Of a stretch of DNA of 64,000 nucleotides, positions 46,150 to 54,862 are shown in pieces. Location of the stretch: contig NZ_ABGR01000004.1 in assembly GCF_000171815.1 (NCBI RefSeq), positions 186,001-250,000 of the forward strand. Reading direction: 5' to 3'. Each line of letters begins with the position of its first letter. The first letter of the stretch is position 1. Below the pieces are notes generated by a model. It saw nothing but the letters and a program-made list of their open reading frames with translations. It was not told the origin of the DNA and did not search any database. The stretch is from Vibrio sp. AND4. GTDB lineage: Bacteria > Pseudomonadota > Gammaproteobacteria > Enterobacterales > Vibrionaceae. Made by a program: the position numbers and the translations under genes.

Positions 46150-46445
46150 TACGTTAACTCAGGCAATGGGTAACGAGATTTTATTTCCTCGACTTTCGAA
46201 CGCCATGCATGCTCAGAATCCGTCGAGCCATCGAACTGCCACTCCATAAACAATGGGTCTGATTCTTTCTTGTATGCCGCTTTGCGCTTGTGAAGCATCG
46301 TTTCACGCTGTTGCCTCAGATTCTCCGCGGACAAAATATCTTCGGCCTCTGTTGTCGAAAAACCAAGTTCAGTTAAGGTTTCCAAATTGCTGGGGACATT
46401 AATTAAGGTTTCACCCGTCTTTGGTAGTACCAATGTTTCTATCAT
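46149..46445 (-). CDS. Putative tail fibre assembly or tail accessory protein
   Basis: 98 residues. The C-terminal pattern RKAAYKKESDPLFMEWQFDG followed by WRSKVEEIKSRYPLP is common to small proteins encoded next to phage tail fibres. It sits directly after the tail fibre gene. The exact function is unknown. Confidence 0.55.
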   Translation of the reverse strand: MIETLVLPKTGETLINVPSNLETLTELGFSTTEAEDILSAENLRQQRETMLHKRKAAYKKESDPLFMEWQFDGSTDSEHAWRSKVEEIKSRYPLPELT

Positions 46446-46454
46446 GAGTGCTCC

Positions 46455-47261
46455 TTATGATTTTGCTTCAAACAGTAATTCGTTCGTTTGCTGGAAAGCG
46501 TTCCTGATTTCCGGGTAACGTTCACCAAGTAATGCATCGTGAATAGAATACGCTTTGGCGGTCCATTTTATCTCCCAGTTATCCTTTGAAGAGGTCTCTC
46601 GTGTAATCTCAACCTCATCAAGTTCACGGCTATACTTGAGGTCTGCATTCCAGTTCGTGAGCACTTTGTATCTCAACCCTCCCCGTAAGTAACAACCACT
46701 GCGTACAGTGCAAGCAACCACATTGCCAGAGGTAACACCTGAATAAATAGGTCGGCTTCCATCAACGGGTCTTACAATGCACATCATTCGGTGTGCAACC
46801 TTGCGAACAGTCTCTCGATACGTTTGCGACAGGCGCTTGATTTGAAGATATTGGGCGTCTCCCCCCCAACCACTATCACACCCTTCAATCTGTAGCAGAA
46901 GCCCTGCAACATGAACGATGCCCTCTCCAAATGGTTTCAAATTATGATCTCTGCTGTAGTGCCTTGCGATGGTAATGTCACAGCCACCTTGTTCATTAGT
47001 CGCCATTTTCCACCACACTGGGAAAAAGTGGTCAACAGGTAACTCTGTTAAATCAATGTCATGTGCATAACGAGCTTGACCGCTTATTTGGTCGGCTTTG
47101 ACATTGGCTTTCCACTGATCCAATTGCTCAATCTTGCTTGCAACCGTCGCTTCAATTTGTGAGCTCGTTTCTTTCACTTTATCTGCCAACTGTTTACTGG
47201 CTTGCGTTTGTCCCAGTGAGGCTTCAACCGCTTGCTGTAATAAAATATCTACATTGCTCAA
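46455..47261 (-). CDS. Phage tail fibre / distal fibre protein
   Basis: 268 residues. A helical N-terminus (ASLGQTQASKQLADKVKETS) leads into a beta-rich, Gly/Trp-rich C-terminal domain (EGCDSGWGGDAQYLQIKRLS, SGCYLRGGLRYKVL). Host-binding fibres of this phage group have this layout. It overlaps the collar-fibre gene by four bases. Receptor unknown. Confidence 0.65.
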   Translation of the reverse strand: MSNVDILLQQAVEASLGQTQASKQLADKVKETSSQIEATVASKIEQLDQWKANVKADQISGQARYAHDIDLTELPVDHFFPVWWKMATNEQGGCDITIARHYSRDHNLKPFGEGIVHVAGLLLQIEGCDSGWGGDAQYLQIKRLSQTYRETVRKVAHRMMCIVRPVDGSRPIYSGVTSGNVVACTVRSGCYLRGGLRYKVLTNWNADLKYSRELDEVEITRETSSKDNWEIKWTAKAYSIHDALLGERYPEIRNAFQQTNELLFEAKS

Positions 47262-48040
47262 TGCTCTGCTCCCTTTTGTCTTACCAACTGTGTTAATTGC
47301 ATCAGTTCCCCTTCTTGAACTATGACGCTCTGCTGACTTTTCAGTAATGCGGTCAAAAAAATGATGTCCATGGCCGAACGTTGCTCGTTCATACGTGACA
47401 CTCGCTCATCTAATTGAGCAGCAGTGTCACTGAGCTGACTGAGTGCTTTTTCAAATTTGTTCTCGAGTTCTCGATGCAGCGTGTCAATGCGTAGGTTCTC
47501 ACCTTGTTGCTCAACCAAGTGACGCTGATTAGTGATGAGCCCCACACTGTTTTGAGCTAAGAGCAACCGCATCTCTCTTAGCTCCATTTCGTAATTAAAC
47601 TGCCAAGTCTCTGGAGTCACTGTCAGTTGGGTGATCGCCTTTGCACCAGAGAATTTGAGCAAGAAATTACGCGTTAAGTTGTTCCCTTCCTCGTGGATGC
47701 TCGGGTTGTTCTTGCGTTTAGATTGCACCACCATGTGATTGGCAGAAATCAATACGCCTTCTTCGCTCAGTAGTCCGAGCCAGTTAAATTGAAAATTGCC
47801 CACGGTGTTATCGAGAATGAGCGAATACACCACCTCGTTATCATTGACGTAAGCACTCCGAGTTGGCGCGTGGCGAAACACGATGTTGTTGTCCGGCGGC
47901 AAGGCTTGAGCTCTGCTTGGCGTCACACTGTTGTTTAAATCCGGTACATACGCCAGCACAAACTCGCTAATGATCAAAGGTTGCTTTGCTTTTTGTTTTT
48001 GAGCAATCAGCTGCTCACCCGCTAGAGTAATGACGGCCAT
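47258..48040 (-). CDS. Phage tail-collar fibre protein (gpH N-terminal type)
   Basis: 260 residues. The first ~150 residues match the tail-collar/DUF3751 domain of P2-like fibres: VITLAGEQLIAQKQKAKQPL, VVYSLILDNTVGNFQFNWLG. The rest is coiled coil (HLVEQQGENLRIDTLHRELE). It attaches the fibre to the baseplate; the receptor-binding part is carried by the next gene. Confidence 0.8.
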   Translation of the reverse strand: MAVITLAGEQLIAQKQKAKQPLIISEFVLAYVPDLNNSVTPSRAQALPPDNNIVFRHAPTRSAYVNDNEVVYSLILDNTVGNFQFNWLGLLSEEGVLISANHMVVQSKRKNNPSIHEEGNNLTRNFLLKFSGAKAITQLTVTPETWQFNYEMELREMRLLLAQNSVGLITNQRHLVEQQGENLRIDTLHRELENKFEKALSQLSDTAAQLDERVSRMNEQRSAMDIIFLTALLKSQQSVIVQEGELMQLTQLVRQKGAEH

Positions 48041-48043
48041 AAC

Positions 48044-48598
48044 TTATCCTATTGATGCGCTGTACGTTTCATGAGTGTGACTGAACTCAGCAACTGAAAT
48101 ATGAGGACAGGCAATAGTCGTGACATCAAAACTGTATCGACGACAGGTTCGGCCATACTGACGAACAAGCGCATCCATTAAACCAGGAACGTCATTCAAA
48201 TCGCTGTCTTGAACTTTCACACTGACCACATCCCAAGGGTAATAACTCAATCGCTCATCGATATCGATGTGGGGGTAACCTAGCTGTTCAAACATGGCTT
48301 CCCAACCAGCCTCTGAGCCGCCGCCCGTGGCAAAGGCATACGCAAAGTTCACTCGGATGCGGTAGATATGTTCAGGCTCTTTGGGCAAGCGCTCAATGTC
48401 GCGTTGCCATGCCATCAAATCAACAAACTCAATCGGGGCAACCATCGGATCTAACTGCTTAAGCGGCCACTCTAAAACGTCTTGAACTCGCGTCCAGTAA
48501 CCCAGCAACGTTTGCCCCAACGCACACATGGCCCCCTTGCCCATCCAATACTTGAGCGTGAAATTAGGCCGTTTCAATGGTGACCTCCAAATGCCCAA
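48044..48598 (-). CDS. Phage tail protein I (baseplate wedge)
   Basis: 184 residues. Contains a segment with ERLPKEPEHIYRIRVNFAYA and a C-terminal DALVRQYGRTCRRYSFDV, as in P2 gpI / DUF2313-like wedge proteins. Its position between baseplate J and the collar fibre is that of gpI. Overlaps the J gene by 35 bases in another frame; an internal start may be used. Confidence 0.65.
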   Translation of the reverse strand: MGIWRSPLKRPNFTLKYWMGKGAMCALGQTLLGYWTRVQDVLEWPLKQLDPMVAPIEFVDLMAWQRDIERLPKEPEHIYRIRVNFAYAFATGGGSEAGWEAMFEQLGYPHIDIDERLSYYPWDVVSVKVQDSDLNDVPGLMDALVRQYGRTCRRYSFDVTTIACPHISVAEFSHTHETYSASIG

Positions 48599-49751
48599 GC
48601 CTTGGCACTTCCATACCGTTGGTCAGGTCTGCATGGTCAAACTCTATCGACTCTAGGACTGAAAATTCGCTGTGTAACTCTTGCACTAATCTTGAAAAAC
48701 TAAAGCGAGACGCGGGTTTTGTTTTGGTCACTTGATAATCGGTATTTTGCCGAAAGGCTGATCCAATAAGCTGGGTCACACTGTTGGTAAGCTGAACGCT
48801 TTCCTCCGAGGACAACACGCGCTTTGCCCATACGCGACACACCAACGAAATGTTTCTCCCAGGCATGGCGAATACTTGTAAATCATCGCCATGGCCATGA
48901 TTGCCCTCGCGGTGAATGTGCGCATTTAAATCCGTCAGCATTTGAGAAGAAGGCTCGCCAGAGTCCAATAAGATGAATGCATTAGCGGTACCCGGCCCAC
49001 GCGGGGCATTGTGCTCAAAGAATATATTTTCACTGTTGATGCCTGCCCTTAACATCAACAAAGAACGATAAGCTGAATCGATGTGCCATTTCGCAACGCT
49101 ACTGAATTGATTTCGGATGCGCACTCGTAACTGGTCGTCGCTTTCTTCATCTGCGCCAGCCTCGATCAACCAATCGGATGCATTCACCGCATGACTTATG
49201 CCAGGGATTGCGCTGGTAAATACATGGAAATACCCTTCACCAAGGTTAAAAGCCGCCCCCTCATGCTCTGCTTCCACGTTGCTCAAAGTAAACGCTTCGT
49301 TCTCTTGTAAGGTGGCATCATGACGTAAAACCACTCGATAAACGTTACCGTTGATGGGGTCGGTTTGGATCATTGTCCCTTTCGGTACAACAATCGCCGG
49401 GCCTTGCTTCGCTGCGCGGTGGATAACCACTTGTCCTACCGCTTTCGTTGCCGCTTTTCTCTTTACATTGAATTGCCATGCCCACAAATCGAGCCACTTT
49501 TCTTTTGCGGTAGCCACAAACATATTCGGCAAGATGTACTCGACCAAGAACCGGTTCACTAGCCACATCGTTGGGCCTATGACCATCGCTTCAATCAAGC
49601 GCCAAAATGGAGAATACTGAGAGTCGTTTGCAATCGTACTGCCGTGCTTTTCAGCTTCCTCTTTGAGCGCCGCTTTCCACTGTGACGCTTCAAGCGGTAA
49701 CCCCGCTTTTTTCGCCAGTTCAGTAAAGTTCGGTTTTGGAATATCAGTCAA
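48564..49751 (-). CDS. Phage baseplate assembly protein J
   Basis: 395 residues. Baseplate J-like domain with ANMFVATAKEKWLDLWAWQF-type N-terminal helix, PKGTMIQTDPINGNVYRV and WLIEAGADEESDDQLRVRIR, the typical J/wedge landmarks. It forms the baseplate wedge with gpI and the gpW-like protein. Overlaps the DUF2590 gene by eight bases. Confidence 0.88.
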   Translation of the reverse strand: MTDIPKPNFTELAKKAGLPLEASQWKAALKEEAEKHGSTIANDSQYSPFWRLIEAMVIGPTMWLVNRFLVEYILPNMFVATAKEKWLDLWAWQFNVKRKAATKAVGQVVIHRAAKQGPAIVVPKGTMIQTDPINGNVYRVVLRHDATLQENEAFTLSNVEAEHEGAAFNLGEGYFHVFTSAIPGISHAVNASDWLIEAGADEESDDQLRVRIRNQFSSVAKWHIDSAYRSLLMLRAGINSENIFFEHNAPRGPGTANAFILLDSGEPSSQMLTDLNAHIHREGNHGHGDDLQVFAMPGRNISLVCRVWAKRVLSSEESVQLTNSVTQLIGSAFRQNTDYQVTKTKPASRFSFSRLVQELHSEFSVLESIEFDHADLTNGMEVPRLGHLEVTIETA

Positions 49752-50076
49752 AATTCACCTCTGTACTTACGCCGCCAAATTGCACCGTTTCAGCAAAAAT
49801 ATAGATTTGGCCATCGGCCACCTCTTCAATACGAACTGTCCCTGGCACCAGACGAACATCCTCTTCGACAAGCAGTTCAAGCTTGGTGCGTGCATCGGCC
49901 TTTTTGGCAGGGCTACGCTCAGAAATTAAATGGATGGCCACGTTGCTCTCGATAATGGCGTGCTTAATATCTTGAGCAATCACCGCTCGGTCTTGGATGA
50001 GCACAGGGTTACGGCCCGCATCGAGCACCACGTCGCCCTTTTCAATTAAGATGTCTTGATACACGTAGTCCTTCAT
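49744..50076 (-). CDS. DUF2590-like phage baseplate protein
   Basis: 110 residues with LIEKGDVVLDAGRNPVLIQD, AQDIKHAIIESNVAIHLISE and KLELLVEEDVRLVPGTVRI, the pattern of small gp25/gpW-type wedge proteins (DUF2590 group). It lies between the tape measure and baseplate J, the usual place. Confidence 0.75.
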   Translation of the reverse strand: MKDYVYQDILIEKGDVVLDAGRNPVLIQDRAVIAQDIKHAIIESNVAIHLISERSPAKKADARTKLELLVEEDVRLVPGTVRIEEVADGQIYIFAETVQFGGVSTEVNFD

Positions 50077-52394
50077 TAGCCGGCTGCCATTTCAAGTTCA
50101 CTGGCCATGTCTTGAGGACTGCTCATGTAAGTTGGATATATCGCCACACCACCGTAATTGGTTGAGTTGGTTTGGTAGCTCGCAATGCTTTTAGCCGCGC
50201 CGCCTGGCTGAACCTGCGCATAAGGGGTCGCGCTTTGCACGGACTTGGATTTCACTTGAATGGATTCATCATCACCGCCGAAGCCAGGAACCCAATCAAC
50301 CAGCTCTTTAAGGTTTTTCCAAATCCCTGCCAACTTGTCAGTGAACCAACTAAACACATTACCGAATATGTTGCGCATGTGATCGGCCATTTCTCCAATA
50401 AAGGCAAAACCGCTGGTATCAGTAAAGCCACTCATTACCCATTGCCAACCAGCCGATAAGAAATTAAATAAGGTATGAAATGGCAATGCCATTAGATCTA
50501 CCGCGCTAGAAATGACGGCACACCACCAAGTATCAGCCAGCGTTGCTGTCAACATTCTCCAACCCAACATTAGGCTCTCAAACCCGCCCTTCAAACGAGA
50601 GACCACCTGCCCAATGAAGGCAAAGCCGCTGGTGTCAGTAAAGCCACTCATCACCCATTGCCAACCCGCAGAAAGAAACTGAAAAAACGTTCTAAATGGG
50701 AGAGTGATTCGCTCTATCGCACTTGTGACCACACTGAACCACCACGTGTCGGCCACTCCTGCAGTTAGCGCTTTCCAACCAAAAATCAGGCTCTCAAACC
50801 CACCCTTCAAACGAGAGACCATCTGCCCAATAAAGGCAAAACCACTGGTATCAGTAAAGCCACTCATTACCCATTGCCAACCAGCTTTGATGAACGCAAA
50901 CATGGCTTTAAATGGCATCGTAATTAACGAGAGTGCGCCTTCTAAGACTTGAAACCACCTTGTGTCACCAAAGGTGGCTTTGAGGTCATCCCAGTAATAA
51001 ATTAATGCGCCCACTGCAGCTACGGCGGCGACAGCAGCACCAATAACCAAACCGATTGGGTTTGCCATCATTGCAATATTGGCGGCCAACATTGCGACTT
51101 TGAACATTTTCAAAATACTGTTCACCCCTGCGACCGCTAAGCCAAAACCTTTAGTGACCAGGATGTACGAAGCCATGGCTTGTTTACCGATGCCGACCGC
51201 CATCGTGAGCAATCCGTTTATCGCAACAAAGCTAAGAAGTGAGATGCCGGCGTAGCCAATCCATTTAGTAATGTTGGGGAAAAGCTCTGTCCATTCGATG
51301 ATTTCCATCGCACCATCGGCCAAACTTGAAACCACAGGTAAAAGCGAAGGCAAAAGAGCCGCACCAAAAGCGGTCCGAACGGCAAACACACCTTGCTCAA
51401 GCCTCTCCCATTGGTCGGTCATGCTGTGCGCCATCTCAATGGCCGTATTTAGGTGACTGGCCTCATTTAGGTCTTGAACACTCGATTGAAGATCGCTTGT
51501 TTTGCCGATCAAGTCGGTGATAAGCATCACCGCTTTATCCGAGCCAAATGCTTGTTTTATTTGGTTGATTTCAAGCGAATCTAACTCACCAAACTGATTG
51601 CGCAGTTTCGACATAATGTCGAACATTGGCAGCATCTTTCCGTTGCTGTCGGTAAACGCTATCCCTAGCTTGTCTTGCGCTTTGACCACACCGTTCATAA
51701 AGGCTTTGTAACGAGTCCCCGCTTCACTACCAGACATCGATCCTTGCAACAAACCAAGAACGGCCATTTGTTCTTGAATGGCTACGCCATGCGTTTTACC
51801 CAACGCGCCAACACTCTTGAACGCATCCGACATGCCTTGACCTGTCGTTTTGAACATCTCGACAGACTTGGCGGTCATACCTGCAACTTGCTCTGCCCAG
51901 TTATCTTTACCAATCCGATCGGCTTGGTCTTTGAACACCGAGTACATGGTCCCCATGTAGTTGGTGATCGTGGCGGTATCCGCTTTGGTCGCGGCAGCCA
52001 AAATAGCTGAGCTTCTAGTGACACCCGCCAGTTCATCACCTGTCAGATCGCCCATAGCAGATTTAATATCATAAGAGGCCGCCACAAATTCAGTGGCCGA
52101 CTTGCCGTATTCAACCGAAAACTTCATTGCGGTTTGGGCAAGGGTTTTTAATTGGCCCTCGGCAACGCCAAGTGATTTCACTTCACCTAACGCTCTGTCC
52201 ATTTCAATCGCCGGCATCAAGGCTTGTTGCAATGCAAACCCAGCACCCACCATGCCCGCTGCACCTGCCATCATGGTATGGGTACCTTGACGATAGGTGT
52301 TGGTGACATCATTCAATTGGCGTTGAATATTGCCCAGAGGTTTTGATATCTGGTCAATCAATCCAACTTGAAATCTGAGTGCTTCTGGTAACAT
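50076..52394 (-). CDS. Phage tail tape measure protein with three 72-residue repeats
   Basis: 772 residues from the ATG at 52392-52394, which has AGAGGATGG just upstream; a longer frame to 52445 overlaps the chaperone extension. The N-terminal TP901-type domain has TMMAGAAGMVGAGFALQQAL and VAASYDIKSAMGDLTGDELA. Membrane-like helices lie at about residues 370-470. The C-terminal third has a repeat of 72 residues present nearly three times (AGWQWVMSGFTDTSGFAFIG). Its length sets the tail length. Confidence 0.92.
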   Translation of the reverse strand: MLPEALRFQVGLIDQISKPLGNIQRQLNDVTNTYRQGTHTMMAGAAGMVGAGFALQQALMPAIEMDRALGEVKSLGVAEGQLKTLAQTAMKFSVEYGKSATEFVAASYDIKSAMGDLTGDELAGVTRSSAILAAATKADTATITNYMGTMYSVFKDQADRIGKDNWAEQVAGMTAKSVEMFKTTGQGMSDAFKSVGALGKTHGVAIQEQMAVLGLLQGSMSGSEAGTRYKAFMNGVVKAQDKLGIAFTDSNGKMLPMFDIMSKLRNQFGELDSLEINQIKQAFGSDKAVMLITDLIGKTSDLQSSVQDLNEASHLNTAIEMAHSMTDQWERLEQGVFAVRTAFGAALLPSLLPVVSSLADGAMEIIEWTELFPNITKWIGYAGISLLSFVAINGLLTMAVGIGKQAMASYILVTKGFGLAVAGVNSILKMFKVAMLAANIAMMANPIGLVIGAAVAAVAAVGALIYYWDDLKATFGDTRWFQVLEGALSLITMPFKAMFAFIKAGWQWVMSGFTDTSGFAFIGQMVSRLKGGFESLIFGWKALTAGVADTWWFSVVTSAIERITLPFRTFFQFLSAGWQWVMSGFTDTSGFAFIGQVVSRLKGGFESLMLGWRMLTATLADTWWCAVISSAVDLMALPFHTLFNFLSAGWQWVMSGFTDTSGFAFIGEMADHMRNIFGNVFSWFTDKLAGIWKNLKELVDWVPGFGGDDESIQVKSKSVQSATPYAQVQPGGAAKSIASYQTNSTNYGGVAIYPTYMSSPQDMASELEMAAG
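50380..50905 (-). repeat. 216-bp tandem repeats in the tape measure gene
   Basis: The block CACTCATYACCCATTGCCAA recurs at exactly 216-base spacing (near 50428, 50644 and 50860), with strongly matching sequence between. The unit is 72 codons, so gain or loss stays in frame. Confidence 0.9.
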
Positions 52395-52419
52395 CAACCA
52401 TCCTCTTATTGCTTGGTCG

Positions 52420-52608
52420 TTAACCGCTAAAGGCTTTGGCCACACCGCTGGCGGTGACGGCTTGCATGTTTTCCCAGTGGTTCTTCTCTAACCAAATCGC
52501 GTAAGCCAAGCTCTGGTCAGTGTCCGGCTCATTGGGTAGCCACTTTCGCCGCCACGCATACATTTTTTGCCTGTCGCTGCTCTCAATAGCAGCGACAAGC
52601 GCATCTAT
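52420..52608 (-). CDS. -1 frameshift extension of the tail assembly chaperone
   Basis: 62 codons read only after a -1 slip on the A AAA AAA heptamer at 52608-52614. They begin IDALVAAIESSDRQK, pass through MYAWRRKWLPNEPDTDQS and end KAFSG before a TAA at 52420. An internal ATG at 52561-52563 could also start a separate 47-residue product, but no ribosome site precedes it. The fused protein would be 149 residues. It corresponds to the E/E' pair of P2 and G/GT of lambda. Confidence 0.85.
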   Translation of the reverse strand: MDALVAAIESSDRQKMYAWRRKWLPNEPDTDQSLAYAIWLEKNHWENMQAVTASGVAKAFSG

Positions 52609-52614
52609 TTTTTT
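52570..52614 (-). promoter_or_regulatory. Programmed -1 frameshift site: slippery heptamer and stem-loop
   Basis: Minus strand: A AAA AAA at 52614-52608 (frame GTA AAA AAA TAG), an 8-base spacer and a 12-bp hairpin (CTTGTCGCTGCT / AGCAGCGACAGG, one U-G pair, loop ATTGAG) at 52599-52570. Heptamer, spacer and stem all fit the standard bacterial -1 frameshift signal, and the -1 frame is open into the extension. Confidence 0.88.
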
Positions 52615-52868
52615 ACCGAGATAGCAAGCTTAGGTGCGTACTCTTTAAGAACCGCGCCATAAATCTGCGTTGCCGCACCTGGGTTTTGCTGAGTCAGTTC
52701 GCGCAGCGCATCTTTTGAGCCTTCACTCACACAGCTCATCAAGAAGTTGTGGGCCGCGCTGCTCGCATCACCTTGTAAGATGGTGTTTTGTGCTTCGTCG
52801 TACTCTGCAGGTGTTGGAATAAACTCAAGATCGGTATTGCCAACAGTTAGGACAATTGACTTGCTCAT
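52605..52868 (-). CDS. Tail assembly chaperone, unshifted product
   Basis: 87 residues from the ATG at 52866-52868, whose ATGA overlaps the stop of the spanin lipoprotein gene. Begins MSKSIVLTVGNTDLEFIPTP, helical toward the end (YGAVLKEYAPKLAISVKK). It ends in the slippery run GTA AAA AAA TAG. Such chaperones coat the tape measure during tail assembly, with the unshifted and shifted forms in a fixed ratio. Confidence 0.85.
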   Translation of the reverse strand: MSKSIVLTVGNTDLEFIPTPAEYDEAQNTILQGDASSAAHNFLMSCVSEGSKDALRELTQQNPGAATQIYGAVLKEYAPKLAISVKK

Positions 52869-53155
52869 TGTTGTGTCTCCTGTTCGTGCATCGCACGCCA
52901 TTTAAAATATTCATCGGGTTGTTTTGCGCACTCTCTGAGCGCGACTTTTAAATTCGGTATGTCATCGGTCACCACTTCAGGCCAGGTACCGATGACCGTT
53001 GGTTTATAGCAAGGCTCAATGAGACCTGCGGGTGGCAGTTTCACGAGCACTTCAGTTACCGTCGTTTTAGTACGGCTCTCGCAAGCGGTCAGTAACAGAG
53101 CGAGGGACAACACATTCAATACCTTCCATTTGTTGTTTGAGCTGCTGCATTTCAT
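52865..53155 (-). CDS. Rz1-like outer-membrane spanin
   Basis: 96 residues in a frame different from Rz, beginning inside it. A lipoprotein signal ends in LALLLTACESR (Cys25). The mature part is Pro-containing (KLPPAGLIEPCYKPTV). It is the outer-membrane half of a two-component spanin that fuses the membranes at lysis. Confidence 0.85.
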   Translation of the reverse strand: MKCSSSNNKWKVLNVLSLALLLTACESRTKTTVTEVLVKLPPAGLIEPCYKPTVIGTWPEVVTDDIPNLKVALRECAKQPDEYFKWRAMHEQETQQ

Positions 53156-53408
53156 TTTCTAGCTCCTGACGCTGTGTAATTTGCCGCTGCTTGCGAGCGA
53201 TCAACACTTGGTTGATGTGTTGGTTATCCTGTTTGAGCGTGTCAATCGTGCGTTGATGGGTTTGGTTGTCCTGCTCTTTCACATCGAGCTTGTTTTGAAG
53301 AAGAGCTTGCTCGGCATAACTCGCCTTGAGTGCCAACCCTTGCACGACCAATAAACCAATGAACAATGTAAGCCCACCCCACTTAATCCACTTCCATGCA
53401 GCGTTCAT
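53067..53408 (-). CDS. Rz-like inner-membrane spanin
   Basis: 113 residues: an N-terminal membrane anchor (LTLFIGLLVVQGLALKASYA) and a long periplasmic coiled coil (TLKQDNQHINQVLIARKQRQ). It overlaps the lysozyme end and the Rz1 start, the compact nested arrangement usual for spanins. Confidence 0.85.
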   Translation of the reverse strand: MNAAWKWIKWGGLTLFIGLLVVQGLALKASYAEQALLQNKLDVKEQDNQTHQRTIDTLKQDNQHINQVLIARKQRQITQRQELENEMQQLKQQMEGIECVVPRSVTDRLREPY

Positions 53409-53970
53409 ATTCCGCTCTCCGTCGTTTCACTAAACCTGGTAACTTCTTACCAGCGCCGTAAACCCATCGGGGTAACTGGTTACACGCTTGCTCATAACGA
53501 CGTGCAAGTAGATCGCGAAAAATGCGAGTCTGACTGCCGTCAGGGTTACGTTCAAAGCGAGGGCATCCCGTGTTAAAAGCAAAAGAGACAAAGGCATCAA
53601 ATTGGCCCTGAGATAAAACTAACTCTGATTGCTTCTCTACTCTGGTGATGCATCGCTCCGCACCTTGTAAGTTCTTCACCCAATCCTTAGCGACTTGGTT
53701 CATGCTAATAGTGCGACTTGGCACATTGTGCGTATTACCAATACCGTTGGTTGTTAGCCCTGACGGGCAGGTGTAGGGCTCTAATCGACACCCTTCCATA
53801 TTGCCGACAATCGCTAGACCTTTTGGACTGATACGAAGCTCACCTAACCCTTCATTCGCAATCACGACTTGCCCTGTCGGGGCGACCGAGTTGGAACCTA
53901 ACGTCACCCCGCCCGTGATTAAAGCAATGACAACACCAACCGAACACACCACTTTTTTAGCCAGTTTCAT
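53383..53970 (-). CDS. Phage endolysin, GH24 lysozyme with N-terminal membrane signal
   Basis: Start at the ATG at 53968-53970 with AAGGGAG upstream (a longer frame starts at 53997), giving 195 residues. The N-terminal hydrophobic helix (VVCSVGVVIALITGGVTLGS) with many Gly/Ala fits a signal-arrest-release sequence. The catalytic motif EGCRLEPYTCPSGLTTNGIG has Glu, then Cys and Thr at the positions of Asp20 and Thr26 of T4 lysozyme; this E-C-T triad occurs in many phage lysozymes. It degrades murein after holin triggering. Confidence 0.9.
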   Translation of the reverse strand: MKLAKKVVCSVGVVIALITGGVTLGSNSVAPTGQVVIANEGLGELRISPKGLAIVGNMEGCRLEPYTCPSGLTTNGIGNTHNVPSRTISMNQVAKDWVKNLQGAERCITRVEKQSELVLSQGQFDAFVSFAFNTGCPRFERNPDGSQTRIFRDLLARRYEQACNQLPRWVYGAGKKLPGLVKRRRAEYERCMEVD

Positions 53971-54166
53971 TGATGACCACTCCCTTTTCCTTGGCAATGC
54001 GCTGCATGTTGCGCTTATGCCAAATGTTGACGCACGCCATGATCACCCCGAGCACGATAGAAGACAGGAAATACAAATGTTCCATCGTCACTTGGCTGAA
54101 GGCGATACCAAATACAGAACACAAATACGCTGTGCCTGCGGTGATTTTATCTATCCAGTCGCGCAT
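53957..54166 (-). CDS. Phage holin (HP1-type, predicted)
   Basis: 69 residues with two hydrophobic segments (TAGTAYLCSVFGIAFSQV and LYFLSSIVLGVIMACVNIW) and a basic tail (HKRNMQRIAKEKG). Placed directly before the lysozyme, overlapping its start. It sets the timing of lysis. Confidence 0.8.
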   Translation of the reverse strand: MRDWIDKITAGTAYLCSVFGIAFSQVTMEHLYFLSSIVLGVIMACVNIWHKRNMQRIAKEKGVVINETG

Positions 54167-54376
54167 TCATCGCTCCCTTGAGGATTGGCACCGAGTGCAG
54201 TATTGACACCCCGGCACTTTTTGACGGCGCTCTTGAGGTATCGGGTCGCCACATTCGCCGCATTCCTGTGCGCTTTCCCTTTGTTCATTTTGCTTAGCCC
54301 TTGCCAGGTGGTTAGCAAGCGCCACTTTTGTGAATTGGGCTTCAAGGCCACTGGCACGGTCGATAACATCAGACAT
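54167..54376 (-). CDS. TraR/DksA-type zinc finger protein of phage
   Basis: 69 residues. A helical N-terminal half (RASGLEAQFTKVALANHLAR) and a four-Cys finger (CGECGDPI and CQYCTRC). Phage TraR-like proteins bind RNA polymerase in the secondary channel like DksA plus ppGpp. One base separates it from the holin. Confidence 0.85.
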   Translation of the reverse strand: MSDVIDRASGLEAQFTKVALANHLARAKQNEQRESAQECGECGDPIPQERRQKVPGCQYCTRCQSSRER

Positions 54377-54403
54377 TACGCCTCCTATCTATTAAGCAAA
54401 AAG

Positions 54404-54859
54404 TTACTGAACCAAGTCTTCCGTTTCATCTGGACGTAGGTAGGACACGCCGTTAATCTTCACAAAATCTGGGCTTGTGACTTCGAACGGCAATTTGTGA
54501 ACCAGAGCACTGCCACCGTTGGAGTCAACATCAAGCAAATCGGATATTTTGATGCGACAACCAAAGGCTTCAACTTTCAGCTCGTCTTTATCAATTTTGC
54601 CGTAGAACAAGGCGTCGAAGGCTGGCAGAGCTCGCCAAGAACCGGCGCGTTTAGCGGCCTTGCTCAACTGGTTAAACTGCTGTGTGTTCAGCTCCATCTC
54701 CCCACTTGCGTCTACATCGCCATCAACATAACCATCTGGCACACCAGAAGTTTTATTCACGGCAGAATTGTCGGTAATCGATAGCGTGACTTTTTGCGCT
54801 TTCAACTTGTAGTCGCCCATTGAAAAGTGCATGTTCTTGCCAGAAATACGCATGCTCAT
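54404..54859 (-). CDS. Phage tail tube protein (DUF2597-like)
   Basis: 151 residues with SMRISGKNMHFSMGDYKLKA, SITDNSAVNKTSGVPDGYVD and EMELNTQQFNQLSKAAKRAG. The beta-rich pattern and the place next to the sheath gene fit the tail tube of K139/HP1-type phages. Confidence 0.8.
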   Translation of the reverse strand: MSMRISGKNMHFSMGDYKLKAQKVTLSITDNSAVNKTSGVPDGYVDGDVDASGEMELNTQQFNQLSKAAKRAGSWRALPAFDALFYGKIDKDELKVEAFGCRIKISDLLDVDSNGGSALVHKLPFEVTSPDFVKINGVSYLRPDETEDLVQ

Positions 54860-54862
54860 CGG

